From positions 1 through 64,000 of the forward strand of contig JANNUS010000009.1 of the NCBI GenBank assembly GCA_031395485.1: a stretch of DNA of 64,000 bases. The letters run 5' to 3'. The DNA is from UBA2336 sp031395485. GTDB taxonomy: Bacteria; Bacteroidota; Bacteroidia; Cytophagales; Cyclobacteriaceae. The translations under genes and the position numbers were made by a program. Each line of letters opens with the position of its first letter. The stretch's first letter is position 1. Below the pieces are notes generated by a model. That model had not been told where the DNA came from and searched no databases. It saw only the letters and a program-made list of their open reading frames with translations. Shown in pieces: positions 1-8,048 of the stretch.

Positions 1-84
1 TTAATTTTTCGAATGACATAAATTTTGTTGTATTACACGGAATGCCGTGTTGCGTTTAAAAATGAATCCCTCTTGGCTCAACGC

Positions 85-104
85 AGCGCTGAAAGCGCTT
101 TTTT
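85..104 (+). terminator. Rho-independent terminator-like hairpin
   Basis: A perfect 6-bp stem AGCGCT / AGCGCT around the loop GAA, directly followed by a T run. It would end a plus-strand transcript arriving from left of the window. No gene inside the window uses it. Confidence 0.5.
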
Positions 105-349
105 ACGGGAATTTGGAGGAGTGATGGGCAAAGATACGCAAATTAATTGGGTACTCATTAATAGTCCCTTAACGATGATAAACCCACGCCTAATTTTTCT
201 CATCCGCACAACGACAAGCGTATCGACCAGGTTCGCAGGTATAAAACAAAAAATAGTTTTAAATCAGTGCCCTTTAATATTAACTGGAAACGGGTAAAAG
301 AGTCATTGTAGAACAGGCACCCCTTACAACTCGTTAATTCTCTATTAAT

Positions 350-385
350 AAATATTTAGCCAACAGTTTCATTGGCTAAATATTT
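350..385. terminator. Bidirectional terminator downstream of yceI-like gene
   Basis: Perfect 14-bp inverted repeat (350-363 with 372-385) around an 8-nt loop. The outer part of the stem is A/T-rich, so it gives a U-run in either direction. It lies 21 nt past the stop of the minus-strand YceI gene and is the natural end of that transcript. Confidence 0.65.
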
Positions 386-406
386 AAATCAATAGAAATA
401 TTATAA

Positions 407-949
407 TTATCCTTTTGTCAACTCGGCATTGATGTGCAGTTTCACTTCCTCACTTACAACCATGCCACCTGCCTCTGTAAGGGCACTCCAGTTCAATCCA
501 AAATCTTTACGGTTTATTTTTCCATTGATTTCAAAGCCTGCCTTTGTATTTCCCCAAGGGTCAACCATGGTTCCACCAAAGTTTACCGTTAATAGAGTTG
601 CTTTTGCCGTTCCACGAATTGTAAGCGCGCCATCTAATGTGTACTCGCTGCCAGAAACTTTGTTTAAAGTACCCGTAAAATCAAGGGTCGGGTATTGCTC
701 GGCTGCAAAAAAATCAGGTGATTTCAAGTGACCATCGCGATCGGACTGATTTGTATCGATGCTATTTGCATCCAAGCTGAAGTTTACAACTGCTCCATCA
801 AAATCATCATTTTCACTTTCAATACTACCACTGAATTTTTTAAAAAAACCGGTAACCGTAGAGATCACGAGGTGCTTTACTTTGAATTGTACTTCAGTGT
901 GTGTTGGGTCAATGGCCCATGTTGTTTTTGTTGCTGTAATTGTTTCCAT
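407..949 (-). CDS. YceI family protein
   Basis: A 180-residue protein of the YceI family, which adopts a lipocalin-like beta-barrel that binds isoprenoid or other hydrophobic ligands. The N-terminal TWAIDPTHTEVQFKVKH, the central DRDGHLKSPDFF and the late INRKDFGLNW are the recognisable family blocks. No signal peptide is visible, so this copy is predicted cytoplasmic, unlike periplasmic E. coli YceI. ATG start at 949. Upstream are a TAnnTTTG box (981-988) and two copies of a 21-bp repeat (1009-1061), and the next gene is a Crp/Fnr-type regulator on the same strand, which is the obvious candidate regulator. The ligand is unknown. Confidence 0.88.
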   Translation of the reverse strand: METITATKTTWAIDPTHTEVQFKVKHLVISTVTGFFKKFSGSIESENDDFDGAVVNFSLDANSIDTNQSDRDGHLKSPDFFAAEQYPTLDFTGTLNKVSGSEYTLDGALTIRGTAKATLLTVNFGGTMVDPWGNTKAGFEINGKINRKDFGLNWSALTEAGGMVVSEEVKLHINAELTKG

Positions 950-980
950 ATCTGTGTTTTGTTTTTTATTAATTAGGGTA

Positions 981-988
981 CAAAAGTA
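981..988 (-). promoter_or_regulatory. Candidate promoter -7 box for YceI gene
   Basis: On the minus strand the sequence reads TACTTTTG, a full match to the Bacteroidota -7 element TAnnTTTG. It is 32 nt from the ATG. No clear TTTG -33 element is seen; a copy of the 21-bp repeat occupies that region, as expected for an activator-dependent promoter. Confidence 0.5.
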
Positions 989-1008
989 TGGTCTATGCGA
1001 GCGGATTT

Positions 1009-1061
1009 ACTTGAACCAGATTAAGAAATCAGAGATAGCGACTTGAACTAGGTTAAGAAAT
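1009..1061 (-). promoter_or_regulatory. Tandem operator-like repeat upstream of YceI gene
   Basis: Two 21-bp direct copies (1009-1029 and 1041-1061) share 19 of 21 positions and start 32 bp apart, three helical turns. Each contains an imperfect dyad, CTTGAAC-N2-GATTAAG or CTTGAAC-N2-GGTTAAG, in the size range of a Crp/Fnr dimer site. If transcription starts about 5 nt after the TAnnTTTG box, the near copy is centred about 41 bp upstream, the class II activator position. The far copy touches the stop codon of the adjacent Crp/Fnr gene. Confidence 0.5.
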
Positions 1062-1643
1062 TTACTTTTCGGTTTGCCTTCTCCTGATTTTGCTCAAAAA
1101 TTCAGGTGTAATGCCCAGGTAAGAGGCAATGTATTTCAGGGGAACGTATTGTTCTAGGGATGGGTATTTTATGCGAAAATGTTCGTAGCGATCTTCTGCT
1201 GTATTCGAGAAATTTTGGATGATTCGATCCTGATGGGTGATCAATGAATTTTGAAAAAGTATTCGGAAATAGCGTTCAAATTTTGGGTATCGATCGAGCA
1301 ATTGATCCATATCGGTTTTGGGGAGGTAAAAGACCGAACTATCGGCTAAGGCACGCGTTGAATAAATGGCAGGTAACTGCTTCGTAAAACTATGTAAATC
1401 ACCCGTCCACCACCCGGAGGTTGAAAATTGAATGACGTGGTCATCTCCTCCTTTATCGGTGTAATATGACATCAAACAACCGGATTCTACATGAATAAAG
1501 TTTTGTGTGACCGTGCCAATCTTCTCTAAAAAATCGCCTTGTTTAATTTTCGCTGGTATCAGCACCGTTGAAAAATAGAGGCTTTCTTTCTCATCGAGTG
1601 AAATATGACGGTTGATTTGAGCGATTATGTTGGAAGCATTCAT
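1062..1643 (-). CDS. Crp/Fnr family transcriptional regulator
   Basis: About 193 residues: an N-terminal cyclic-nucleotide-binding-type beta-barrel (residues about 15-120), a long dimer helix, and a C-terminal winged helix-turn-helix with the short recognition segment LKYIASYLGITPEFLSKIRRR, usual for Bacteroidota Crp-like regulators. No cysteine cluster for an Fe-S centre and no canonical cAMP-pocket RxS motif is visible, so the effector is unknown. The ATG at 1643 was chosen; the longer frame starts with TTG at 1658. It lies just upstream of the YceI gene on the same strand. The tandem dyad between them suggests it activates that gene. Confidence 0.85.
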   Translation of the reverse strand: MNASNIIAQINRHISLDEKESLYFSTVLIPAKIKQGDFLEKIGTVTQNFIHVESGCLMSYYTDKGGDDHVIQFSTSGWWTGDLHSFTKQLPAIYSTRALADSSVFYLPKTDMDQLLDRYPKFERYFRILFQNSLITHQDRIIQNFSNTAEDRYEHFRIKYPSLEQYVPLKYIASYLGITPEFLSKIRRRQTEK

Positions 1644-1715
1644 AGGATATCGACTCAAGTAAATTAATATCCATCCGAAATCAAAAGATAAAATGCGATC
1701 AATAGAAATGGTTTT

Positions 1716-1723
1716 TACCTTTG
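1716..1723 (+). promoter_or_regulatory. Candidate -7 box abutting ykgJ-like start
   Basis: TACCTTTG matches the Bacteroidota -7 element and ends 3 nt before the ATG at 1727. If transcription starts at the usual distance from this box, the mRNA would have almost no 5' leader. Confidence 0.5.
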
Positions 1724-1726
1724 CAT

Positions 1727-2221
1727 ATGGATTTGAGCCGATTCAACGAAGGTGCAAAAAAGAAATCAGCCGAGAATAAGAAGTTTCTTTTCCGTTTAAA
1801 AAAGAAAGACCCACGAAAAGTAGATGATTTATTCCACGCGTTGCACGAGGAGGTTTTCGAAGAAATAGATTGCTTAGCCTGTGCCAACTGCTGTAAAACC
1901 ACTAGCCCTATTTTTTATCCGACCGATATTGAACGCTTGGCCAAAGCGCTGCGCATTAAGCCCGGTGAGTTTACGGAAAAATACTTGCGCATCGATGAAG
2001 ACAAGGATTATGTGTTGAAATCATCACCTTGTCCGTTTTTAGATCAGGATAATTATTGCAAGGTGTATGAAGATCGCCCTAAAGCTTGTCGTGAATACCC
2101 ACACACCAATCGAAAGAAGATGGTTCAGATCATGGATCTGACTCATAAGAACACACTCGTATGTCCTGCGGTGCTTGAGATTGTGGAGAGAATAAAAATC
2201 AATTTGAAAATTTGCATATGA
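1727..2221 (+). CDS. YkgJ family cysteine cluster protein
   Basis: A 164-residue cytoplasmic protein with the conserved eight-cysteine pattern of the YkgJ/Fli-B family (putative zinc or iron chelating domain): C49, C52, C55, C56, then C102 in SPCPFL, C111, C121 in RPKACREYP and C146. These are thought to bind a metal cluster; the biochemical role is not established. The N-terminus is lysine-rich. The ATG at 1727 is preferred over a TTG two codons upstream because the -7 box overlaps the latter. The 3' end of the gene runs into an A/T-rich repeated motif that also forms the downstream hairpin. Convergent with trxA. Confidence 0.85.
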   Translation: MDLSRFNEGAKKKSAENKKFLFRLKKKDPRKVDDLFHALHEEVFEEIDCLACANCCKTTSPIFYPTDIERLAKALRIKPGEFTEKYLRIDEDKDYVLKSSPCPFLDQDNYCKVYEDRPKACREYPHTNRKKMVQIMDLTHKNTLVCPAVLEIVERIKINLKICI

Positions 2222-2224
2222 AAC

Positions 2225-2263
2225 AATTTGAAAATATGTCGACTATGGACACATTTTCAAATT
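2225..2263. repeat. Palindromic intergenic element acting as terminator
   Basis: AATTTGAAAAT (2225-2235) pairs with ATTTTCAAATT (2253-2263), and GTC/GAC extends the stem inward past a 2-nt mismatch. The same AATTTGAAAAT word occurs once more at 2201-2211, inside the end of the ykgJ-like gene, and CAAATCTTCAAATT follows to the right. It separates two convergent genes and can terminate both. Confidence 0.5.
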
Positions 2264-2281
2264 ATCAAATCTTCAAATTAT

Positions 2282-2605
2282 TTAGGCTACTTGAGCTGCT
2301 AATTTTTGTGCAAGTACTGACTTTGGCACTGCTCCAACCTGTTTGTCAACAATTTGGCCGCCTTTGAACACTAACAACGTAGGAATACTGCGTACTCCGA
2401 ATTTTGCTGTTGTCTGTGGATTTTCATCAACATTTAACTTGGCTACAACGGCTCTGCCATCATAGTCACCGGCCAGTTCTTCCACTACAGGGCCTATCAT
2501 TTTGCAAGGACCGCACCATTCAGCCCAAAAATCTACTAATACAGTTTGGCCAGAATTAATGACTTCATCAAAATTTGAGTCAGTAAGGATAATTGTTTTT
2601 CCCAT
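2282..2605 (-). CDS. trxA: Thioredoxin
   Basis: A 107-residue cytosolic thioredoxin, a general dithiol reductant reduced by thioredoxin reductase. The redox motif WCGPC is at residues 30-34 in the context DFWAEWCGPCK, and the cis-proline loop RSIPTLL follows at about residues 73-79. The length is typical and there is no signal peptide. ATG start at 2605, 15 nt downstream of the dnaE stop in the same direction, so it may be co-transcribed with dnaE. Confidence 0.96.
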   Translation of the reverse strand: MGKTIILTDSNFDEVINSGQTVLVDFWAEWCGPCKMIGPVVEELAGDYDGRAVVAKLNVDENPQTTAKFGVRSIPTLLVFKGGQIVDKQVGAVPKSVLAQKLAAQVA

Positions 2606-2620
2606 GTTTAAAATTAAATT

Positions 2621-5600
2621 TTATGATTCTGCTTCTTCTAACACAAAGGTAGAAGAAATTGTTCCAATTACCTGACCTTCTATTTCCAGTTGTTTAAGGG
2701 GCTCTTCTCCTAACCACTTTACAGAGAGGGATTCCGTTATGACCCCGATCTCTGCCAGCTTTTTAAGATCTTGAAAGCAATCGTTAACAGGCTTTAGCCT
2801 GTAGCTTCGAGAGAGCGATTCAACCTGTATCAGTTCAAATTCATCTTTAATGTAAACTTGTAAAGCCGCATTGCCTGGATATTTTTTACAAATCTTTTCA
2901 ATGGAGTCAACCAATTGTGCTGACACAGCCTGAGCTGGAATTCGAAGTGCCATACCCATTAGCCGTTTTTGGGAAATATCATTTAGAAGATCAATCGCCC
3001 GAACTTTAAACTCAATATTTTGTCCACCCCAACTGCTTCTTAAAACGTTGCCCTCTACAAAAAGAAACCAACCAACATTCATGAAATTCTTAAACTTTAA
3101 ATAACTCTCTCCAAAAAGGGTAAAAGTATCTTTGCCGCTATTTCCGCTAAAGTCTTCCAGTACAAATTTTCCAAACGGTTTTCCGGTTTTTGTTGTTCGG
3201 TGTTCAACAGATGAAACAATTCCACCTACACGAATATCTTTTCCTTCAAGCGGAGTTAGATCATTTAAAACAGCGCAGATAGAATTGCAGAAGGACTCCA
3301 ACTCAAATTGAAAATTATTCAGCGGATGCCCCGAGATATAAATACCGACTACTTCTTTCTCAAGGCCTAATTTTTCTAACTCAGTAAACGGCTCAATATT
3401 TTCAATTTTTGGTTTTGGCATGGCCGTGCCTGAACTGCCGCCAAATAAACTGGCCTGTGCACTTTGTGCATCTTGCTGCATTTTTGCGGCATATTTCATT
3501 GCCTTCTCAATCAGACTTGTATCACCTTCTTTAGCGAATACGTATTGCCTGCGGTGAATACCAGGGAAGCTATCGAACGCCCCAGAGAGCGAAAGACTTT
3601 CAAATGTTTTTTTATTTACGGATCGTTGACTAAGTCGCTTAGCAAAATCGAAGAGATCATCGAAAGGGCCATTCGCATCACGTTCTTGAATAATTGCTTC
3701 CACGGCAGCATCACCAGCACCTTTTATAGCACCTAATCCAAATCGAATTTCTCCATCTTTATTTACGGCAAAATAAACTCCTGATTCATTTACATGTGGG
3801 CCAAGAACTTTAATTCCTAAACTGCGACATTCTTCAATAAAATAGGTAACACTCTCAAGGTTACTTTGTGAGTGCGTTAATACCGCAGCCATGTATTCCG
3901 CAGGAAAGTTGGCTTTTAGATAGGCGGTATGATAGGCAACGAGTGAATAACAGGTTGAATGTGATTTGTTAAACGCATACTGTGCAAAGGCTTCCCAGTC
4001 TTTCCATATTTTTTCACAAATTTCTTTTGCGTGCCCGTTCTTCTCACAACCCTCAATGAATTTATCTTTCATTTTATCCAATACCGACTTCTGTTTTTTG
4101 CCCATAGCCTTTCGAAGTACGTCTGCATCACCTTTACTAAAGCCTGCAAGTTTTTGTGAAAGCAACATTACTTGCTCCTGGTAAACGGTAATTCCATACG
4201 TCTCTGTCAAGTACTCCTCCATTTCGGGTAGGTCGTACTTCAACATGGCACGGCCGTGTTTACGATTGATGAATTCGGGAATGTATTCCATTGGCCCTGG
4301 ACGATACAAGGCGTTCATCGCAATTAAATCTTCAAACTTATCGGGTTTTAATTGGCGTAAATATTTTTGCATTCCAACACTTTCAAACTGAAATGTTCCG
4401 GTGGTTTCTCCTCGCTGAAAAATTTGATATGTTTTTGTATCATCGAGTGGTATTCGGTCAATATCTATATCAATCCCTCTACCGTTTTTAATATTTTTTA
4501 AAGCGGTTTTAATAATGGTGAGGGTAGTGAGGCCAAGAAAATCCATTTTTAACAGCCCGGCATTTTCTACAACACTGTTATCAAACTGTGTCACCAGCAT
4601 ATCAGAATCTTTCGCGGTAGAAATCGGAACAAACTTAGTAAGCTCATCCGGGGTTATAATCACGCCACAGGCATGAGTTCCTGTATTGCGTAGTGAACCT
4701 TCTAGTACAATGGCTTGCCGAAGCACGTCTGCTTTGAGGTCTGTGCCATTTTTTATGGTAGCCAATTCTTTTATTTCTTTAAAGGCCGAATCAAGTGTTG
4801 TGCCTGGTCTTTCGGGAACCATCTTGGCAAGATTATTTGCTTCGGTCAATGGCAATTGCATTACCCGTGCGCAATCGCGAATGGCCGACTTTGCGGCCAT
4901 CGTACCATATGTAATAATTTGTGCAACTTGATTTTTTCCATACTTGTCAATGACATAATCCAGAACTTTCTGGCGGCCTTCGTCATCAAAGTCAATATCA
5001 ATATCGGGTAGTGATACACGATCGGGGTTTAAAAATCGCTCGAAAAGTAAATCGTATTTGATCGGGTCAACATTGGTAATACCGATACAGTATGCTACAG
5101 CTGATCCCGCAGCCGATCCACGACCAGGCCCAACGGATACGCCCATCTCACGTGCCTTCGAAGTAAAGTCCTGCACAATGAGAAAGTATCCAGGATAACC
5201 TGTTTTTTTAATGGTCTCTAATTCGAAATCAATGCGCTCTTGTAGTGGAAGAGAAACCGCACCATATTTTTTTTTCGCTCCTTCATACGTAAGATGCCTG
5301 AGGTAATCATCTTCTGTTTTAAATCCTGTGGGGATTTCGAATTTCGGAAGTAGTACAGACCGTTCTAGATTGTATGCTTCTACTTTACCAACAATCTCAC
5401 GTACGGTCTCAATAGCTTCTGGTAAATCGCGGAAAATAGATTTTATTTCGGATTGAGACTTAAAATAGAATTCATTGTTAGGTAATCCGTATCGCTTTCC
5501 ACGACCTTCACCAATAGGGGTAGATTTAAACTCGCCCTCTTTAATACAAAGCAATACATCGTGAGCTTCCGATTCTTCCTTATCGAGATAGTATACTTCG

Positions 5601-6925
5601 TTGGCAGCGAAGTATTTTACCTTATATTTTTTTGCAAAGCCCAGCAACACTTCATTAACGTGATCTTCTTCGGGCAATCCATGCCGGTTGATCTCTACGT
5701 AAAAGTCATCACCAAATTCGTTGTGCCACCAATTGAATGCCTCTTCAGCCTGTCGCTCTCCTATATGAAGTATTAAATATGGAATTTCGCTAAGCAGATT
5801 TCCGGTAATGGCGATTAAGTCTTTCTTATAGAGTTGAACCAACTCTTTATCTATGCGAGGATGAATCCCATACAATCCTTCTGTAAAACCAAGCGAACTT
5901 AGTTTGATAAGATTCTGATATCCATTTTTATTTTTTGCAAGTAATACCTGATTGTATCGTTTATCTGGATTGTCTTTTGTGAATTTTGTTTTTTTTCTTT
6001 CTTCCGATAAATAAAACTCACAGCCAACAATAGGTTTAATATCATGCGCAGCAGCTTCTTGTACAAACTTGAAAGCTCCAAATACATTACCCAAATCGGT
6101 TAGCGCAACCGCAGGCATGTTAGCAGCTTTTGCTTTGCTGATCAGCGATCTTATTTGAGGGGTAGCTTGAAGTACTGAATATTGTGAGTGAACGTGAAGA
6201 TGGCAAAAAACTCCTTCCATGGGTTGCACTTCACCTTCATTCAGTGAGTAGTCGGCAACTTTCCTTTTTTCACGCTTCGCGAAATTGGCTGCTTCAAGGT
6301 TTGGCTCTTCGTATTCAATTTCTGAAAGCGGAGTGGAATCAAGCGGACTAATAATTTTTTTCGTAATCAGCCCAAAAAAACACCTGGCCGTAGCAGCCAC
6401 ATCATACGCTGCATCGTGCGCATCACCAAAATTCTTTTTAAAAAGTTTTTCATGTAACTCGGTGAGTCGCGGCATTTTTAATCTACCGCCAATTCCTCCG
6501 CTGAGTTGACAGAAATCTATCGATACAATCCCTGTGTCAACCTTCTTGAGATTTAGGAAATCGTCAATGGGAATCTGCTTACGCAAAAACTCAGCTCCGA
6601 TAATATTAACATCAAATTCAATGTTATGACCTACGAGTTGTTTCGTTCTTCCTAAGTCGAAAATAAAGGCTTCAAAGACAATGCTAATGTCGTGACCCTC
6701 TGTTATTGCTCGCTTTGTAGAAACGCCATGGATTTGCTCTGCTTTATAGGGAATATCAAACCCCTCAGGCTTAATGATATAGTTATGTTGGGCAATCAAT
6801 TTGCCATTGGCATCATGAAGTTGCCAGGCTATTTGAACCAACCTGGGCCAATTTTCCAGATCTGTTAAAGGAGCAGTTTTATTACGCGGAATCCCCGTAG
6901 TTTCCGTATCAAAAATCAAATACAT
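2621..6925 (-). CDS. dnaE: DNA polymerase III alpha subunit with fused exonuclease
   Basis: The replicative polymerase catalytic subunit, 1434 residues against about 1160 in E. coli because a DEDDh 3'-5' exonuclease is fused at the N-terminus (residues about 1-190: DTETTG with D6 and E8, then HNIEFD, then HDAAYD). A PHP domain begins near residue 240 (HLHVHS) but reads TDLGN where a metal-binding TDHGN is usual, so its metal site looks degenerate. The polymerase core has PDIDIDF near residue 640 and KMDFLGL near 792, the three catalytic aspartates. A QASLF segment near residue 1160 resembles a sliding-clamp binding motif, and an OB fold follows. Proofreading is therefore probably provided in cis by the fused domain. 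No intein or frameshift is seen. Confidence 0.95.
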   Translation of the reverse strand: MYLIFDTETTGIPRNKTAPLTDLENWPRLVQIAWQLHDANGKLIAQHNYIIKPEGFDIPYKAEQIHGVSTKRAITEGHDISIVFEAFIFDLGRTKQLVGHNIEFDVNIIGAEFLRKQIPIDDFLNLKKVDTGIVSIDFCQLSGGIGGRLKMPRLTELHEKLFKKNFGDAHDAAYDVAATARCFFGLITKKIISPLDSTPLSEIEYEEPNLEAANFAKREKRKVADYSLNEGEVQPMEGVFCHLHVHSQYSVLQATPQIRSLISKAKAANMPAVALTDLGNVFGAFKFVQEAAAHDIKPIVGCEFYLSEERKKTKFTKDNPDKRYNQVLLAKNKNGYQNLIKLSSLGFTEGLYGIHPRIDKELVQLYKKDLIAITGNLLSEIPYLILHIGERQAEEAFNWWHNEFGDDFYVEINRHGLPEEDHVNEVLLGFAKKYKVKYFAANEVYYLDKEESEAHDVLLCIKEGEFKSTPIGEGRGKRYGLPNNEFYFKSQSEIKSIFRDLPEAIETVREIVGKVEAYNLERSVLLPKFEIPTGFKTEDDYLRHLTYEGAKKKYGAVSLPLQERIDFELETIKKTGYPGYFLIVQDFTSKAREMGVSVGPGRGSAAGSAVAYCIGITNVDPIKYDLLFERFLNPDRVSLPDIDIDFDDEGRQKVLDYVIDKYGKNQVAQIITYGTMAAKSAIRDCARVMQLPLTEANNLAKMVPERPGTTLDSAFKEIKELATIKNGTDLKADVLRQAIVLEGSLRNTGTHACGVIITPDELTKFVPISTAKDSDMLVTQFDNSVVENAGLLKMDFLGLTTLTIIKTALKNIKNGRGIDIDIDRIPLDDTKTYQIFQRGETTGTFQFESVGMQKYLRQLKPDKFEDLIAMNALYRPGPMEYIPEFINRKHGRAMLKYDLPEMEEYLTETYGITVYQEQVMLLSQKLAGFSKGDADVLRKAMGKKQKSVLDKMKDKFIEGCEKNGHAKEICEKIWKDWEAFAQYAFNKSHSTCYSLVAYHTAYLKANFPAEYMAAVLTHSQSNLESVTYFIEECRSLGIKVLGPHVNESGVYFAVNKDGEIRFGLGAIKGAGDAAVEAIIQERDANGPFDDLFDFAKRLSQRSVNKKTFESLSLSGAFDSFPGIHRRQYVFAKEGDTSLIEKAMKYAAKMQQDAQSAQASLFGGSSGTAMPKPKIENIEPFTELEKLGLEKEVVGIYISGHPLNNFQFELESFCNSICAVLNDLTPLEGKDIRVGGIVSSVEHRTTKTGKPFGKFVLEDFSGNSGKDTFTLFGESYLKFKNFMNVGWFLFVEGNVLRSSWGGQNIEFKVRAIDLLNDISQKRLMGMALRIPAQAVSAQLVDSIEKICKKYPGNAALQVYIKDEFELIQVESLSRSYRLKPVNDCFQDLKKLAEIGVITESLSVKWLGEEPLKQLEIEGQVIGTISSTFVLEEAES

Positions 6926-7074
6926 CAGAACTAGCGTAAGTGGTTAAAAGCTAAAATTAAGTTCTTCAGACCTCTTATTCTATTCCCATTATGGGATTAT
7001 ATTTCATTATTTGGAATGTGCGATTAACTTTCTGTTAGGCTTTAATATATAAATATCTAATAATGAGTATGTTA

Positions 7075-7082
7075 TATTTTTG
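7075..7082 (+). promoter_or_regulatory. Candidate -7 box for small membrane peptide
   Basis: TATTTTTG matches TAnnTTTG and lies 55 nt upstream of the small ORF at 7138. It could also serve the sdh operon about 260 nt downstream. Confidence 0.4.
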
Positions 7083-7137
7083 GTTCTAGTTTTGGTCATG
7101 TAGCGAAAAGCATAATATTTTTTACTGCTTTAGACTT

Positions 7138-7233
7138 ATGAAACGTATGAGTAATTTTTTTAAGCGTCAGTGGTTTCTGTTAGTGATGGTTGTAGCCATT
7201 ACGCTCATCATTCTCTTGTTCGAGATGTTCTAA
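7138..7233 (+). CDS. Predicted 31-residue single-pass membrane peptide
   Basis: A short frame reading MKRMSNFFKRQWF followed by an uninterrupted hydrophobic stretch of about 17 residues (LLVMVVAITLIILLF) and a TAA stop. The positive N-terminus and single hydrophobic helix are what a real small inner-membrane protein looks like. It has a TAnnTTTG box 55 nt upstream and sits alone in the 414-bp gap between dnaE and sdhC. The family is not recognised. It could be a stand-alone small protein, a leader peptide of the sdh operon, or chance. Confidence 0.45.
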   Translation: MKRMSNFFKRQWFLLVMVVAITLIILLFEMF

Positions 7234-7290
7234 GCCTTCTAATTACTTTATAATACATTTTTAAAATTATCGGCCTTCGTTGTTTAGTAA

Positions 7291-7334
7291 TGCTTCGGGA
7301 AGTATTTTGCGATAGCATAAATTTTCCTGAAGCA
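7291..7334 (+). promoter_or_regulatory. Hairpin in sdh operon leader
   Basis: TGCTTCGGGAA (7291-7301) pairs with TTCCTGAAGCA (7324-7334), 11 pairs with one G-U, enclosing a 22-nt loop. It ends 5 nt before the sdhC ATG, so in RNA it would cover the ribosome entry region. It could modulate sdh translation or mRNA stability. Confidence 0.45.
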
Positions 7335-7339
7335 ACACT

Positions 7340-8011
7340 ATGAATTGGTTTACTAAACTTTTGTCGAGTACCCTTGGCAAAAAAGTGATTATGGCTTTAA
7401 CAGGCCTTTTTCTTGTTTCATTTCTGATAATTCACCTAATCGGTAATCTGCAGTTGCTCCACAATGATGGCGGAAAAGCGTTTAATATCTACGCTAAATT
7501 CATGACCTCGAATCCCGTAATCAAAACAGTTTCTTACACACTTTACGCATCCATTGTAATACATGCAGTTTGGGCTTTGTTACTGACACTGCAAAACCGA
7601 AAAGCACGCGGTGGTAGCTACGCGATAACGAACAAATCATCTGCCTGGACTTCGCGAAACATGGGGATTCTCGGTACCATCGTGCTGGTTTTTCTTGTCA
7701 TTCACATGCGGCAATTCTGGGCAGAAATGCACTGGGGTTCTGTTCCAATGGCTACATATGATGGTCAGGAAGTAAAAGATCTTTACACAATTGTTGCCTT
7801 TGCATTTTCAGAGGTTGCCTATGTAATTTTGTATGTGGTATGTATGGTTGCATTAGCATTCCATTTATGGCATGGATTTTCAAGTGCTTTTCAAACGCTT
7901 GGCTTAAACCATCTCAAGTATAACGGTGTTATTAATCTTGTCGGGAGAACAATCGCCATTGTAATTCCTGCTGCATTTGCATGGATACCCATCGCCATGT
8001 TTTTCTTTTAG
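7340..8011 (+). CDS. sdhC: Succinate dehydrogenase cytochrome b subunit
   Basis: The membrane anchor of complex II, 223 residues with about five hydrophobic helices, matching the single-anchor cytochrome b558 type (type B enzymes) in Bacteroidota. Histidines in the helices (for example SFLIIHLIGN, IVIHAVW, LVIHMRQFW and LAFHLWHG) are candidate ligands for two haems. It passes electrons from SdhB to menaquinone. First gene of sdhCAB; 37 nt separate it from sdhA. A hairpin covers the region just before its ATG. Confidence 0.93.
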   Translation: MNWFTKLLSSTLGKKVIMALTGLFLVSFLIIHLIGNLQLLHNDGGKAFNIYAKFMTSNPVIKTVSYTLYASIVIHAVWALLLTLQNRKARGGSYAITNKSSAWTSRNMGILGTIVLVFLVIHMRQFWAEMHWGSVPMATYDGQEVKDLYTIVAFAFSEVAYVILYVVCMVALAFHLWHGFSSAFQTLGLNHLKYNGVINLVGRTIAIVIPAAFAWIPIAMFFF

Positions 8012-8048
8012 AAGTAGAATTTTATTGAGCTTATAGCTGTACGTACAT

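Larger units (their letters stand above)
1..406. other. Gene-free left edge
   Basis: No gene can be supported here. The longest open frame on the plus strand (25-297, 90 codons) has a biased, unrecognisable composition and no promoter or family motif. The stretch holds one terminator-like hairpin (85-104), one TAnnTTTG-type box on the minus strand (CAAAGATA on plus, 129-136) with no convincing gene behind it, and the terminator of the YceI gene at its right end. Confidence 0.5.

Noticed and set aside
61..80. GAATCCCTCTTGGCTCA resembling a tRNA 3' end, hinting at an attachment-site scar
   Set aside because: The upstream sequence cannot form the T arm or the acceptor stem, and no integrase or second copy is in the window.
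1..102. Short minus-strand frame running off the left edge
   Set aside because: About 33 codons, no ATG, and no family likeness; cannot be told from chance.
25..297. 90-codon plus-strand open frame at the left edge
   Set aside because: No recognisable family, starts with TTG far from any promoter, contains a terminator hairpin within the frame.
2621..6925. Intein or frameshift in the unusually long dnaE
   Set aside because: The extra length is fully explained by the N-terminal exonuclease domain; the frame is continuous and no intein motif is seen.
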